Source of the DNA: Breviolum minutum Mf 1.05b.01
Lineage: Eukaryota > Sar > Dinophyceae > Suessiales > Symbiodiniaceae
Direction of reading: 5' to 3'
Length of the DNA: 64,000 nucleotides
NCBI GenBank assembly: GCA_000507305.1
Contig: DF240994.1
Coordinates: 29,985 to 93,984, forward strand
This document shows positions 42,001-54,236 of the stretch, piece after piece; positions within the stretch are counted from its first letter, which is position 1, and each line of letters starts with the position of its first letter. A model generated the notes under the pieces. It worked only from the letters and a program-made list of their open reading frames with translations. It ran no database searches and had not been told where the DNA came from. A program made the position numbers and the translations under genes.

Positions 42001-43149
42001 GACTCACTCTTTGTGATGAGTATATCCGGATGTTGACCATCCAGTTGAACGCATGGGCATGGGTTTGTGGGTCTTTTTTGTCAAACAAAGGTTTTTGAAA
42101 AGCAAGAGATCCAATTTCCAACTGTCATCATGTTGAACAATTACGTTGGGCATCTCTCAAGCCCCCTCGATTCTTGAAGCACTGAAAAGCTGGGTTATTA
42201 AAACTTCATTGTGGAACACATGACACAAAAGGCCCATTTCAGGCAGTGAATAGGAATTTGGAACCCTTCAAAATGACCCATTAATTCCTATTGACCCAAT
42301 AATGACCCAACTTGACCCAATAATGACCCAACGGTCATCAACTTGAACCATGAACCCAGTAGGTCTTCAAGAAAATGACTTGATGGAATATGATTTCACT
42401 CAACCAGTGACCCATGCCTTGGACACTTGAGGTGGGCGATGACCTCTCCCCCGTTTGGGGCCCCAACCTGGTGGCCAGTAGCCAGTGGCCACCCTTGAGT
42501 TTGTCGTTTTGTCGTGTCACATCAAATGAGTGGAAATCTCAAGCATGCCAATATTCGAAGATTGATTAGTTGATTCGACTTTAATGATTTCTGGAGAAAA
42601 AAGTATTGTGCCCAAATAACAGCAAGCAAAAATCCAAGTATTTTCCTGCTGTTTCTTTTTGATTGATTTTCAGACCAGCTTAGTGTAGTTGGCATGTAAT
42701 CTTTGAGGCCAGAGTCATTTGATATATTTGTGTTCCTTTGTTCTTTGATTTACAGACTTCTTCTACTACAAGGCAGATTGCTACAGCTTATTGCGATACA
42801 TTCTCAAAAGTCCTTATACAGTTTTGAATTGCATCATGTGCATTTGTCTTTGCTTCTTTAGCTCATTTGACCGATGATGTGAGGACACATGCGCACACTT
42901 CGGCTACCCCTCCGAAGCAAGATCAGCTACATCGCCAATGACTATTTAATCAATTCAATCCATTTAGAAATGACACTAGAAACACACTACTTATGAACAC
43001 AGTTTCATGTAGACCCTACTTGTGAAACAGCATTTGCCAGGAGACCATAGAGTTAAGCATCCATTTTCATCCGATTGAGGGGCAAACGCCGGTTGCACCC
43101 AGCTCCCATCCGTTTGAGGGTCGCGTGGGCCGGACCGGCGGAAAGCGCG

Positions 43150-43256
43150 ATGGCCACGGATGAGATGGAGCAGCTCTTGCGTCGCATCAGTGATTCAATG
43201 AAGCTGGGCATGGTTTGTGTGGATGATCTGGAAAAATGTAGAAGGGACTATAATAT

Positions 43257-43323
<67 letters not shown>

Positions 43324-43329
43324 CCGTAA
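43150..43329 (+). CDS. Possible exon or short ORF with a CAA (poly-Q) tract
   Basis: GCGATGGCC gives a fair start. The peptide is MATDEMEQLLRRISDSMKLG followed by an acidic/Cys segment, then a long CAA run (43258-43323) and a stop. The GC-rich 100 bases before the repeat look more like coding sequence than the surroundings, and the same frame is open from 43075. It could be a real exon whose 3' end was overtaken by a microsatellite. No family was recognised. Confidence 0.3.
43258..43323. repeat. (CAA)n microsatellite
   Basis: About 22 perfect CAA units. Confidence 0.97.
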
Positions 43330-43779
43330 AACTCCTCTTGAATAAATGTGTTTTTTAAGGATTGGGGGTTTATGCATGACTCGTAGTATTGTTGCTATGC
43401 TATATTTTTCAAGCTGGGGGGACGGCCATGTTTGTTTGGAATAATTCCGTGACATCACGGACGTCACCCCTTTAAAGGATCATAAAGTTGGGGAATGTTT
43501 GGGAAGGGAATCCTCCAAAATATCAAGGGTTGGTTCAACTACCTATCAAACCAACCCAGTTGACCCATCAAACCACATGGATGAAAAATATGGGCCCATC
43601 ATTTATTAATTACTCGTTTTCTCCATTGTTTTCTTGAATGTTTCATTCTTGTTGGGCAAAACACTTTCTGGAATAATTCGTCACGTATGCTGATGTATAA
43701 ATGTTGGACTAAAGTTGATGATTCTTTCTGGGTCTTTTGCCGGAGAACGTTTTTTTCTCTTGACAAGACAAATAGATTC

Positions 43780-43883
43780 CTGGGTGGTGGTTTCAAATGT
43801 TTTTAATTTTCACCCCTATTTGGGGAAGATTTCCAATTTGACGAGCATATTTTTTGGATGGGTTGAAATCACCAACTACTAGT
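43780..43883. mobile_element. Fold-back element, family A copy 10
   Basis: CTGGGTGGTGGTTTCAAAT at the left to GGGTTGAAATCACCAACTA at the right, with a typical centre. Confidence 0.83.
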
Positions 43884-44074
43884 AGTAAAGAAATTCCTTT
43901 CTTGCGTTTCCACTTCCAACTAAAACTGACAACTGCTTAAAGACTTCACTCAACATGCAGTTTAAGACTTCACTCCTCGAGTGAACTTTTCGCTTCAGAC
44001 AATCATTTGGGGCACAGCTGTTTTGAAGTTTTCTGTTGCTTTCTGATGCTTTCTCAACAAACGGGGTTTAACAT

Positions 44075-44160
44075 AGGATCCATGTATGGCATATTCACCT
44101 TCGTACATTGGGTTGATTTTCATGGTAAATATATGTAAATATGCCACACATGGATCCTAA
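44075..44160. repeat. Fold-back element, family D copy 2
   Basis: AGGATCCATGTATGGCATAT at the left and ATATGCCACACATGGATCCT at the right. Confidence 0.85.
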
Positions 44161-44711
44161 GGGTTACTTATCAAGAAGACACAATCAAGATTTGTTGGTT
44201 GTGGAAGGCTTCTCTCTCTGCAATGGTGTTTCTATACCACTTAGTGAGTAGTGTTTCAGGAAGAGCACCGGCACGACGACCATGAAACTGTTCAAACAAC
44301 TCGACAGCGACCATGATGGCGTTTCTTGGTCATTTCTCAGACTAGCTCTCGAAGTGGGCCTTTCAGTAGACCTGTTGCTATAATATCAAGGTCTATTATG
44401 ATCTATGGTGCGTTTCTCAATTCTTACATAGAGGTTTTCCCTCATTACTCATAGATTTACATAATGACATAATGAGCCCATCCATATAGTAGAATGTTTG
44501 TACATTAAATTTGTTGAAATCGAGCATAAGATGCTTGATCTGTGGCACGGGATGTAAGCCTTGTGATTTATGATGTATATATGTGAAGTTTGATCATGAT
44601 CAGAACCTGTAAATTTTCTGGCTCACATATGCGCATAGGTGCAATCTAAAATGGACCCTGAATGCTTTACATCATCATCATCATTTGACATGTTCAACTT
44701 TCAATTTACAC

Positions 44712-44825
44712 GCCAGAAATTTAGCATAGATACCAAAAATGGTCATATGTTTAATGGAGTTCACCTTTTCCAAGGCCCATCATTTTGGGGCCCTCCAGCC
44801 GTTAGTTTTGTAGTTCCCCATACGT
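44712..44825. repeat. Family H-like repeat
   Basis: Carries the GCATAGATACCAAAAATGGT block of family H, and a CCTCCAGCCGTTAGTTTTG end. Confidence 0.5.
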
Positions 44826-46669
44826 ACACCTGAAAAAGGGGCCCTATTTATGACTCATTTGGCCCACTCAGTTCGTGGGGATGTCCGATCTGGCCGGACT
44901 TCTCTTAGCCTTTGAGCCACAGTGTCGAGCAGTGGTCTTGTCCGAGGTTCGGTGTCACCCAGTGACTTTTCCGGGAAAAAAAACAATGGAAAACGCCGGT
45001 GCGCCTTATATTTTGTGGTCTGACATGTAACTGGTGGACTAATGATCTTTAATATATTATAATTTGCACCTGGAATCTGGAATTTTGGAGATATTTTGTA
45101 AAGTCTGACTGTTAATACTATTTAGGATTAGTACTTCAACTTCACGGACATTCTGATGTGACATCGACCAATATGACATATGAATAAACGATGGCTTCTC
45201 TGAACACTTGGTTTGGAACCGAAGCACCCTGTTATCCTAGAACGGACTGTTTCGTTCCCCGAAAATACTGGAGCTAAATAGCATCCTGTATTTGGCGCTG
45301 GCATAATTAGCTCATTTCCTTTATGGATTGAAATTGAGGCTCTACTATAGCTATACTGTTAGATGAATGTTTCACAACATACCATCATGTCCAGTTCTTT
45401 TTTGAATCACGACCTAGAGGATGCACCCGAAAAAAAAATCCCCAGAAAAATCGACACGGCCCACGGCGTTGGGCAGATCTTCCAACGTTTTGGTTTAGAT
45501 CGGAAGCAATGCATCTTGGTTTGGGTTGATGGATCTTGATGAATGTAGGGTTGATGGGTTTTTTCCATCTAATTGGTGGTTGGGTTAGTAACGTGGTTTC
45601 GTTTCATTTGTTTGTTTTATGTTCAACTTCACCCCATTCATTTAGGAAGATGATGCGATTTTCGATACATCCTTTTCACCCGAGTGTAACCACCAGGATT
45701 TTTCGGTTTGAAAAAGAGAGTCGTAGAGGCCGACTTGACACCAAAGTTGCAGATAGAAGAATCCTCCAAAAACCAGCGGCATACGTGTCGTGTATTTCTA
45801 TGTATCTGTCATTATTTGTCCCATTTAAGGCCCATATGTTTGATGTGAATTTAACGGTGCCCAGTTGCAGCAGGTGACTATAGCTCGAAATTTGTGTGCC
45901 ATTTTGGAACAGTAGATGGAACAATAGATTTGAAAGCAATACTTAGTGTTCAATCCTTCAATTTTGAGCCGTACCGTTTAAGTCTATTCTGAAATTTACT
46001 TCATGAACAGTTTGTCTTTCTTCTCAATTCTTTACAACTATGAAGCTATAAGAACATCATTTCTGCCAAGTTCCAAGAGATAGAAATGTTTGAAATGAAC
46101 ACCTGAATGTTGCTCACCTGGGCTACTAAGGCATCAGCGAAGGCGATTTCGTTGCAGCGTGGGATCAGGCGGACACAAGCGATGGCACCAACAACGACGG
46201 ACCAACGATGCAATTTCGTTGGATGCCAGGTGCCTGGATCTTGGAATTGAATGGCGATTGGAAGTATTTGTTTACTTCCTAGACATATATGTATAATATA
46301 AATATAATATATATATATATGTATAATATATATATATATGTATAATATATATATATGTATAATATATATATATATGCATATCAATGTATATAGCTATATG
46401 TATGAATATGTATATATACACGTATTTTTTTATGGTACATATATACATATATATATATACATGTATAATGTATGTATCATGTAGCTATAGTCATGATCAT
46501 TGTATAATACAGTGATACATCACACATTACACAAGTGACACCCTGAAGATTCCAAGACCCAGCTGATCATGAGGTCCACCAGGCCGTCAATTGCATAGTG
46601 AAGAAGCAGCGCAGAATCTTGGATAAAATCAGTTGTCTCAGCATTCAACCAGCATGGGAAGATAAATAC
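44826..46669. other. Non-coding stretch with a long AT tract
   Basis: 46287-46480 is a (TATAATA)/(AT)n simple-sequence tract. A plus-strand frame at 45536-45877 has no recognised domain. Confidence 0.45.
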
Positions 46670-46801
46670 TGGGATGTCCTGCCGGTACTTAGTAAGTGGG
46701 TTATAACTTATAACCCCTATATAAGTAGGTTATAAGTCCCTTAAGTAGGTTATAACCCAACTTACTTACTAGCTAGTTAGTAACTTCCATGGACATCCAA
46801 G
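46670..46801. repeat. Fold-back element, family C copy 2
   Basis: GGGATGTCC...TACTTAGTAAGTGGGTTATA at the left; TTAGTAACTTCCATGGACAT at the right. Two internal GGTTATAA/TTATAACC blocks. It is immediately followed by another fold-back (46799-46915) with CGCACCTGAAAATGG / CCTATTTTCAGGTGCG. Confidence 0.85.
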
Positions 46802-47249
46802 TACCCTCCCGGAAACTATCACTTTCGCACCTGAAAATGGACGCTTGGAATACTACTGTAGTTTCCTTTTGGGGCGTTTGTAGCCTATTTTCAGGTGCGA
46901 AGTGTAGGTTTTTGGGAAGTGCAAACCTGCCTGACAACCATGTTTTGGTTGGGAGGATAGTTGAAAAAGATCGACCTATGTGTGGTTTTTGAAATGCGGG
47001 CGGATGTTTGGTTGTGTAGAGATCCATGATCCATTTAGACAAAAGTGCTCCAAAAATAGCCCAATGGTATCCTGCTACCCGAATCACCGCGGTTTTGTCG
47101 GGAATTTGCGTTTTTTGGAGAAAAGAAACTCCCCATCTCTTCATACTTTTTAAGCGATTTGTGTTGGGACATGAACAGTCTCTGAAAACCCCATCTTCGT
47201 GGCAATATGATCTTTAAGCAGATTGATAGAGCAAGCAGATACCACCTGA

Positions 47250-47535
47250 TTTGTGTTTTGCGTTTTTTTTGGTTGATCTCTTGCCAAGAAGAGAGAAGCA
47301 GGTCCTCAACCGCCTTAATGTGTTTTGAAGTAATATACACGTGAAGACATTTGTTTTGAAGAGGTGGCCGGGGCCTGGGGGCCTTTTCACACTTCTTGAG
47401 AAAATCCATTGGCTGAATTAACTCTCCCGGGATATGTCCATGAGTTATCCACTCACCTGCCAAAAAGAGAAGATAATCCTTGAAAAGATGAAGATGTTCA
47501 TTCATGTACAACACCATATAGTGCTTCACATCCAT
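47250..47535 (-). CDS. Possible exon, unrecognised (minus strand)
   Basis: A minus-strand frame open over 47035-47535, of which the 5' part reads like protein: a hydrophobic start, PMDFLKKCEKAPRPRPPLQN in the middle, then SKHIKAVEDLLLSSWQEINQ. A GGCAG/GTGAGTGG donor-like string lies within it at about 47445-47460. No family was recognised. The plus-strand frames here are weaker. Confidence 0.2.
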
Positions 47536-47566
47536 GAAGTTATATGCTTCACTTGGAAAAACATAT

Positions 47567-47678
47567 GGATGTTTCCGAAAATAGGGGTAGGTATCCCCAA
47601 ATCATCCAAATGTTCATAGGTTTTTCCATTAGAAACCATCCATTTTTGGCGGGTACCCACCATTTTTGGAAACCCCCA
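47567..47678. repeat. Fold-back element, family B copy 3
   Basis: GGATGTTTCCGAAAATAGGG at the left and CACCATTTTTGGAAACCCCC at the right, flanked by ATAT on both sides. Confidence 0.8.
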
Positions 47679-49049
47679 TATCCAAGAAATCTCCAACAGG
47701 ACCCACGGGTTACGGACCCCTAAACCTGCGCATCGAATAGCTCCAGCAACTTCCTTTGGGGTCCGTTGGTAAGGTCCCATTCAATTTTTGATGGACCATA
47801 AGGTATCAAAAACATTGCAGTTTTCTTCATCACGTTTGGCATGTCACATTCACCAAGGCTCTTAGATTTGGTTCAGTCCAATTTGACCAATGTGGCACCC
47901 GAAACCTGGCAAAAAAATCCCTCGTTTTAAAAAGGCAAACAGGTTTGAAAAAAAAGGTTGGGTTGGGGCCTTTAAAGGATATATACAAATATATATATAT
48001 ATATATATTGAAGTTGGAAGGTTGACTCCAAAAAACTGAGCAGGCAGGCAAAATGGTGGTTTTATTTTTTGTTTAAACTTAAGTTGTGAAAATGTTGACT
48101 CCCAATCATGGGGATGAGATCATAATTGATACCCATAGAATTGACAAATATGAAAATATGTTTACAAATTGGCTACAAAAACTGGATTTCCCAATTTTTC
48201 CATGGCTTCAAGAGTTGTATGTGACCCACACTCAAGTGACGACATTGTGAGTCAAGGCTTCAAGGCTTCAAGGGGCTAAGTGGGCTAAGTTTCGACTGGA
48301 ACATGCGGGTTTTATACGGTAGCTTCATTCAAACGTGGCATTGATAAATTACAGCAGTTGCCGCTGTATTAGCCAGGGGAGGATAGGGATCTTCAGAAAT
48401 TTTCCCAACAAAAAGCCTAATATTTCTGTTGGCGAGGAATAGGTGTCCATCAAACTTGCAGCTATGTCACCTCACCAGAAGAAAGTCAAGTTGAACTGGC
48501 ATGTTGAGCTACTACTAAAAGGGATACATGTCCAGCCTATTTTGATGTTGTCACTTATTCTCGACAATCCGAGTGTGGCTAGACAAGAGAGCAGATCTGT
48601 CTCATGAATCTCGTATGTAGGCATTTTGGTTTTTGTGTGAGCATGTCATGAAATATGCTACCATCTCGTTGATTCTGGGACCGTAAAGCAGACATCACAA
48701 GTGTTACAAAAGGCGATGAGTCAACAGCCATGACCTCCTGCTGACAACAAAACTGCCACTTTGGGAGTTCGGTGTTGCTTGTTCTTACACACGCCGATGT
48801 GTGTTGATTCATCCCTGCAGATTTGCACTCCAATAGCATAGCTGGAAGTCAATCCCTTTAAGTAGGATCTGAATCTAGAAATAGTCGATTTCCCAGCGAT
48901 CACCATGTTGGTTCTACCTTGATGGCTGACTGTCAACCACAGATTTTCTTCATGATTGCAGGGGGGACGTGTTTCTTGTTTTGATCTTAGCAATCCCCTG
49001 GAACATGATTGAAATTTAAAATGGAACCTTAAGATGAATCTGAAGATGA
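47679..49049. other. Non-coding stretch
   Basis: A TATATA run near 47985-48008; otherwise nothing recognised. Confidence 0.4.
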
Positions 49050-49162
49050 ATCACCCAATTGGCAGTATATACCACTTAGATAGCACTTATATATATATAT
49101 ATATTGCCAATTGGGTGATGATATAATATATCCCCTACCACCTATTTAGGGTAACCAGGAAA
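49050..49162. repeat. Repeat, family J copy 2
   Basis: CACCCAATTGGCAGTATATA, ACTTATATA run, ATTGCCAATTGGGTGAT and CCTACCACCTATTTAGGGTA. It matches 12997-13140 with the left arm shortened. Confidence 0.72.
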
Positions 49163-49456
49163 CTCCATTGAATGAAGTCCTCCGGGGGAACTTGGCCCAT
49201 TGGGTCAGCTTCCAGCCGCCATTGAGGAGACCAATGATTTGGAGTATGTCATTCCAGGAGCCGCGGGGTAAGTTTGCTGACAAAACCAGCATTTTTTTCG
49301 ATGTGTGGAACAAAAGAGGTCAAAATGATGCATTATCTTTCTCAAACAGAAGATGAACAAATCTACTATATGTGACCAAACCCTTTTGGAGCTGTGAGAT
49401 AATGTCGTGTTTGAAACGGATTTCATAGTGGAACCACCTCAAAAATATCCCATGAC

Positions 49457-49547
49457 GGATCCATGATCATGGTATATTTACCTACATGAAAACCATAAAA
49501 ATCAACGGGATTCATGTAGATAAATATACCATTGTTCCATGGATCCG
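49457..49547. repeat. Fold-back element, family D copy 3
   Basis: GGATCCATGATCATGGTATA at the left and AATATACCATTGTTCCATGG...ATCC at the right, with TTTACCTACATGAA / TTCATGTAGATAAA inside. Confidence 0.87.
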
Positions 49548-49553
49548 CAATGG

Positions 49554-49660
49554 GTACACCCTGGAAGATTAACATGGAACATAACCATGGAGGTTTGGAA
49601 GATCATGTTCCTTTCTAAATGGTTGATTAGTAGGTTCCATGTTAATCTTCCAGGGTGTAT
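49554..49660. repeat. Fold-back element, family G copy 3
   Basis: GTACACCCTGGAAGATTAAC...ATGGAAC at the left and GGTTCCATGTTAATCTTCCA...GGGTGTA at the right. It abuts a family D element. Confidence 0.87.
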
Positions 49661-49830
49661 GATGGTTCCAACCCCAAAAAAACACCTCCACGGATCCCAT
49701 GGGGATCTTTGTTGACAACGGAGGACATCCGGAAGCTCTTTGGGCAAGAGAATTGTGTCCTGGCAAAACCGCAAGACATGGAACCGCGACCACATAGAAG
49801 TGGAAAAAAAAGCATAACAGCAATGGTGAG

Positions 49831-49930
49831 TTTAAGTGGGTTATTAACTTATATCACCAAAAATTCCCCATTTATAGGTAGGTCAAAAACCCCACTTACA
49901 AACCATTTACTAGCTTCCGGGGACATCCAA
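49831..49930. repeat. Family C element, diverged copy
   Basis: AAGTGGGTTATTAACTTATA...CCCACTTACAAACCATTTAC...TAGCTTCCGGGGACATCC. The left terminus is lost. Confidence 0.6.
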
Positions 49931-50375
49931 GTTTTTTGCTTATACAATGATAGACAGAAAGCTTGCGTGCTTTATTGACAAATATATATATATATTAATA
50001 TACAATATATTCTATATGCATCTTTTCTGCCATAATTGTGGCTTAGTTGCATCTAGGAGGGGCCCGGTTTCCACTTCAGCATGGCATTCGACAGGTACCT
50101 TGCCTACTACGAGAGACAGACTGAAAGGCGGGGTACTAGGTAGCATAAATCAGAGGGATGAGGTTGTTTACTGCTTGGGATGATGTTTATAACAACACAC
50201 AAATCGTTTTTGAACACGCTTTTGAGTGTAAATCTGGTAAATCCTGTTTTACATCTTGGACAATGCTAAACTGCCTCTCATTCAAAACATTATGTTTTGG
50301 AAGCAGTTGGTGTCCCGTCAAGCTGCAAACAAAAGGGAGAAGCCATGCAAAATAAACACACTGAGAATTGATAGT

Positions 50376-50473
50376 GTTGATGGTTCAGAAATCCTGCACC
50401 ATTTGATATGGTAAATATCCCATTATTTGCATGGTTTTATACATCCCAGGTGCTGCAGGATTTCTTCCATCAA
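50376..50473. repeat. Repeat, family E copy 4
   Basis: GTTGATGGTTCAGAAATCCT...CCATTATTTGCATGGTTTTA...TACATCCCAGGTGCTGCAGG...ATTTCTTCCATCAA. Confidence 0.72.
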
Positions 50474-51295
50474 AAAGTATTGAGAGATCTTGACAAGCCC
50501 AAACAAGCAGCATCTCCTTTCTGGGTAGGACGCTTTTTGCAGCCACAGAATCCCGAAAAAAAATAGCAAACTTTAGATGCTGTAGTGCTTGATGAAGACT
50601 CTTTTTTTAATGTACATGCATCATAAATCCAATCTAACCTTGCAACTTCATCAATGCGCATGTATTATACAGCGATAGCCCACTTGTCACTCTGGAGTCC
50701 TGCTTCGGCATCAAAGCAACTGTGATTTTGTTTGTGATGGTTTCCTGGGGGCAAGCCCATCTGGATTCCCCTTAGAAGCTTGGAGCCTTGTAAAAGCTGG
50801 AAAGGCTGGAACGATTGATGCATAGGACGCAAGCCAGATCTTCCAAAGAGGCGCCTGGGTTGAAAATTCAGTGAGAGGGAGAGGTTGGAGATATCTAATG
50901 TTTGCTGTATGGATACATGATTACATTTTAGTTTCTTATAGATTATTGGCACATGTGTATAGATAGGGTGCCTACGTGAATGGTTGGATAATGTATATGT
51001 AAGTACCAATAAATAGGCAGCTTGTTGCCTAGGATGGCTGACATTTGTTGTGTTTCGAAGAGTTTTTCTGGGTTACATGATTCTATGTTGATATACTAGT
51101 TGATACTTTATCAATGGGCTTGATGCTATGGGATTTGAGCAAATAACAAGAACATCTGGTAGCCTTGCCTCAAATAGTGGCATGATTTGGTCAACTGACT
51201 GGAGGGGAATTTAGGTTGGCAAGACATTACAGGCTTAATGAGATGGAGTCGACTTCCCTTTCGAAAACAAACACAAGGTATAAGATTATAGTGAC
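50474..51295. other. Non-coding stretch, nothing recognised
   Basis: Short frames only; no repeat family member seen. Confidence 0.4.
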
Positions 51296-51613
51296 ATGCT
51301 GTTGAGATGCTTTGGCACACCCCATACTGCAGCTTCACGTTTCACGCCCATCATAGCCCAACCATCCCGATGCGACCCCTTCCGTGAGGCTTTTTACTTC
51401 TCCCTCTTTGAAGATCAGAAACTTGTCCTTCAAGATGTTTTCGTGGGTGTCAGCGTGTCACCAACTCCAAATGCGGTTTTTCAATCACAGAGAAAGGGCA
51501 AGCGGCAAAGAGGGGAAAGAGCAAACCAAAACGGATCTCTTCCTCGGCTCAAGATGATAAGAACGGGCAAGCCTTTTGCTTCTACTATCTATCCTGTAAT
51601 TTGCAGACGTTGA
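51296..51613 (+). CDS. Possible exon, unrecognised
   Basis: An open frame of mixed composition: REAFYFSLFEDQKLVLQDVF in the first half, a basic patch (QRKGKRQRGERANQN) and a stop. The sequence is GC-richer than its surroundings. No family or clean splice sites were identified. Confidence 0.22.
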   Translation: MLLRCFGTPHTAASRFTPIIAQPSRCDPFREAFYFSLFEDQKLVLQDVFVGVSVSPTPNAVFQSQRKGKRQRGERANQNGSLPRLKMIRTGKPFASTIYPVICRR

Positions 51614-51857
51614 CAAAAATGCCCCCTATTCTCCCTGAGACAAGTCCAAAAACTGGAAGCGAACTGACGAAGCAGTGGAAAAAGTGGAAAAAACTTCCCT
51701 TGTTTTTTCAACGCATGATGTCTTATATGATCATTTCAATCCTAGCCTCTTTGGATTAAACTGTGGCAATCCCTACCAAGCAAGGAGAAAGTTATCTTCA
51801 GGGGGAGAAAGTCCTCGATGAAGTTCGAGGGAAGATAGTCAAAATACCTCCCCCATA

Positions 51858-51943
51858 GCATCCATGGGACTGGTATATTCACCTACATGAATGGTTGATC
51901 TTTATGGTTTTCATGTAGGTAAATATACCAGTCCCATGGATGC
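51858..51943. repeat. Fold-back element, family D copy 4 (near-perfect hairpin)
   Basis: GCATCCATGGGACTGGTATA...TTCACCTACATGA is answered almost exactly by TCATGTAGGTAAATATACCA...GTCCCATGGATGC; arms about 33 bp with a loop of about 20 bp. The best-preserved hairpin in the window, so probably recent. Confidence 0.92.
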
Positions 51944-52287
51944 GTCATGGATCCCAGCAAAATCTCTTTTTTTGCTCGGCAAGGTGCGAAATGATTTCTT
52001 CGGAGTTTTACATTTGGCGGATACGAAGTCCAGGTGGGATCCCCCATGGATGGGGTGGTGGGAAGGTGGAAGTTTAAATAGGAAGATCAGCAGCAGCATA
52101 AGCGTATCAAAACCATTTGATTATGTGATCATATCAACTAGCATAATGTTACATAGAGTATCATAGTACCATGCGTAGTGTTTATGTTTGTTTCACTATG
52201 TATCATGTATCAGCATCATGAAAATGATGCTAATTTTGGTTATGGTATGATACTGGAGGGACGATCATGATAATCATCATCTATACT

Positions 52288-52392
52288 GTTGATGGAAGAA
52301 ATCCTGCACCAGTTGAGGTTGGTAGTTTATCCCATTATTTGCAAGGATTTTATACATCCAAACTGTGGTTGTTTGGGATTTCTGAACCATCA
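52288..52392. repeat. Repeat, family E copy 5
   Basis: GTTGATGGAAGAAATCCTGC...CAGTTGAGGTTGGTAGTTTA...CCATTATTTGC...GTGGTTGTTTGGGATTTCTG...AACCATCAC. The ends form an inverted repeat. Confidence 0.75.
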
Positions 52393-53436
52393 CCAGTACC
52401 TTCAGTCCAAAAGCTTCTCGCTTCAGCTGCTCATTTGCAGGATGAGGTTTAGATCCTTTTTCTTGGGAAGCAAAAAGTGGTGAACACTTTCCATCAATGT
52501 GCCCCGGGGCCCCGAACCGAACCTTCTACATCTTCTACCTTCCTATGTCGTTCGTGGGTTCACCAACAATTGACAAGCAAATTACATTGTGAATCGTGAA
52601 CTTTTTGAGCCTTCAACACTTCAATCATTTTTTGCCTAGCAAAAAAACAACCTCAGGTCTTTCCACGTCGCTTTTCCAAGTGACTCTTGCTCTACCTGTT
52701 TTGGAACTCTATTTTTGAAACAGGTCTCTTGAGCAACTACTTCGAGCTTCGCGGAAATCGCATTCGCGGAAATCGCAGTGAATTGTTGGCATGGCATGGA
52801 GCCAGTGGAGACCTTCATCACCAAGCCTTGCAAACAGGACTTCCATTTGAGCAGCGATTTTGGAGCCACCCTTTTTTTCAGGAAAGTTCCAGGCTGATGG
52901 GACAGGTTGCTCATTTTAAACATATGAATTAGTAGTAGTATTTGTCTTGTACCTGTATATAGTGCTACTAGCAAGCTTAATTGCTCAATGACTGGTGTTC
53001 TTGTGGTAGTGCTGTAACATTTGCACCCGTACTACTAGTACTGCCAGCACCGCTACCACCACCCCCGCGACCGTAGTTTTGTGGTTACAACCAAACTTGG
53101 CGGGCTTTCCAGGGAATGCTCCCATTTGTTGAGCCGCATAGGTTCAGATTTGGTTGTCATATTCAGCTCCGTAATGAGATACTGGTTCTAAACCAACTTG
53201 GACAACATAAAACCCCTAGTATATACGTAGATTAATGGTCTACTTACCAGGTGGTGTAGGATTTCAACATGCTTCAACCATCAACAGTAGTTGATTTTTA
53301 CCTACCATCAACATGGGCACAGGAGAGTTGCGGCCTGCAGGGCAAATGCTGAATGGACTTCAGCCATGGCTTCTTGCTTCGCAGCCACTGCAGACCTTTG
53401 GAAAAGGACCTGAATGGTCATTTGGCAGCAACTTGC
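52393..53436. other. Non-coding stretch, nothing recognised
   Basis: A plus-strand frame at 52687-52932 has no recognised domain. A family E-like fragment lies near 53250-53300. Confidence 0.35.
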
Positions 53437-53553
53437 TGGGATGTCCATGGTACTTAGTAACTGGGTTATAACCCCTATATAAGTAGGTTATAAGTCCCTT
53501 AAGTAGGTTATAAACCAAGTTACTAACTAGTTACTAACTTCCATGGGCATCCA
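53437..53553. repeat. Fold-back element, family C copy 3
   Basis: GGGATGTCCATGGTACTTAG...GGGTTATAACC to TTACTAACTTCCATGGGCAT...CC. The interior is nearly identical to the copy at 46670. Confidence 0.87.
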
Positions 53554-54120
53554 AGTACTAATCCTACCTGACATTAGATCCAGGATTCCCTCTTGATTGC
53601 AGTTTCTGATTCACCTCAATCTCCAGATGATTCATCTCATGCGATGTTCAAAACTTGCCTTAAATGTTGTCTATTTTCATGTCATCTTTAGATACCTCGT
53701 TTCACATCAGATCAATTCGGTGTTTTCAGTGCAGTCTTGTGTTTTTCACTGGGATGAATGATGACAAACATCCAAACATCCGGAACCTTTGGAGCGGTTG
53801 TTCCCCAAGAAAAAGGTGATCATCAGTGATCATTTAGTGTTTTTTGATGTATACATGTGTATATCTATATATATATAATATAATATATATAATATAATAT
53901 ATATATATAAATATATATATTTGAGTAATCATTATATTCATATATAATAAGGGGAATCCTCCCAACATGACTTGAAATCTTTAGGCAATTTGCTAGTGAC
54001 TGGTGAATGCTCCATTTCTTTAAGGACTGTTTTCTACCTATGCATGGTCAACGTCAAAGATTCAGAGTTTCTTGGACTGTTTGGATAGGGTGAAAAACAG
54101 GAAGCTTCCCAAGGGTTCGG
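53554..54120. other. Non-coding stretch with AT tract
   Basis: 53860-53930 is an (AT)n/(ATAAT)n tract; otherwise nothing recognised. Confidence 0.5.
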
Positions 54121-54236
54121 AATACACCCCTGAAAATTAAGATGGAACACAATAAGTGAAGGTTTGCTTCAGATGATTTTCCTTTGAAAACCAGGGTGAT
54201 TTTCAGGTTCCAGCCTTTAAAAATTCCAGGATGTAG
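54121..54236. repeat. Family G element, copy 4 (diverged)
   Basis: ATACACCCCTGAAAATTAAG...ATGGAAC at the left and GGTTCCAGCC...AATTCCAGGATGTA at the right. Confidence 0.7.

Larger units (their letters stand above)
37851..43149. other. Long gene-poor stretch
   Basis: Only short doubtful frames. Holds a 40-bp tandem duplication (38829-38908), a fold-back at 38975-39085, a family G fragment near 41470, and an imperfect GACCCAA repeat near 42282-42330. No recognisable gene. Confidence 0.4.

Noticed and set aside
43195-43467. Minus-strand ORF with poly-Leu
   Set aside because: Translation of the CAA microsatellite on the opposite strand.
46046-46384. Minus-strand ORF rich in Ile and Tyr
   Set aside because: Mostly the translated AT simple-sequence tract.
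51544-51553. GGCTCAAG followed by ATG, resembling a spliced-leader relic
   Set aside because: An 8-base match is expected by chance a few times in 64 kb on both strands, and there is no element boundary here.
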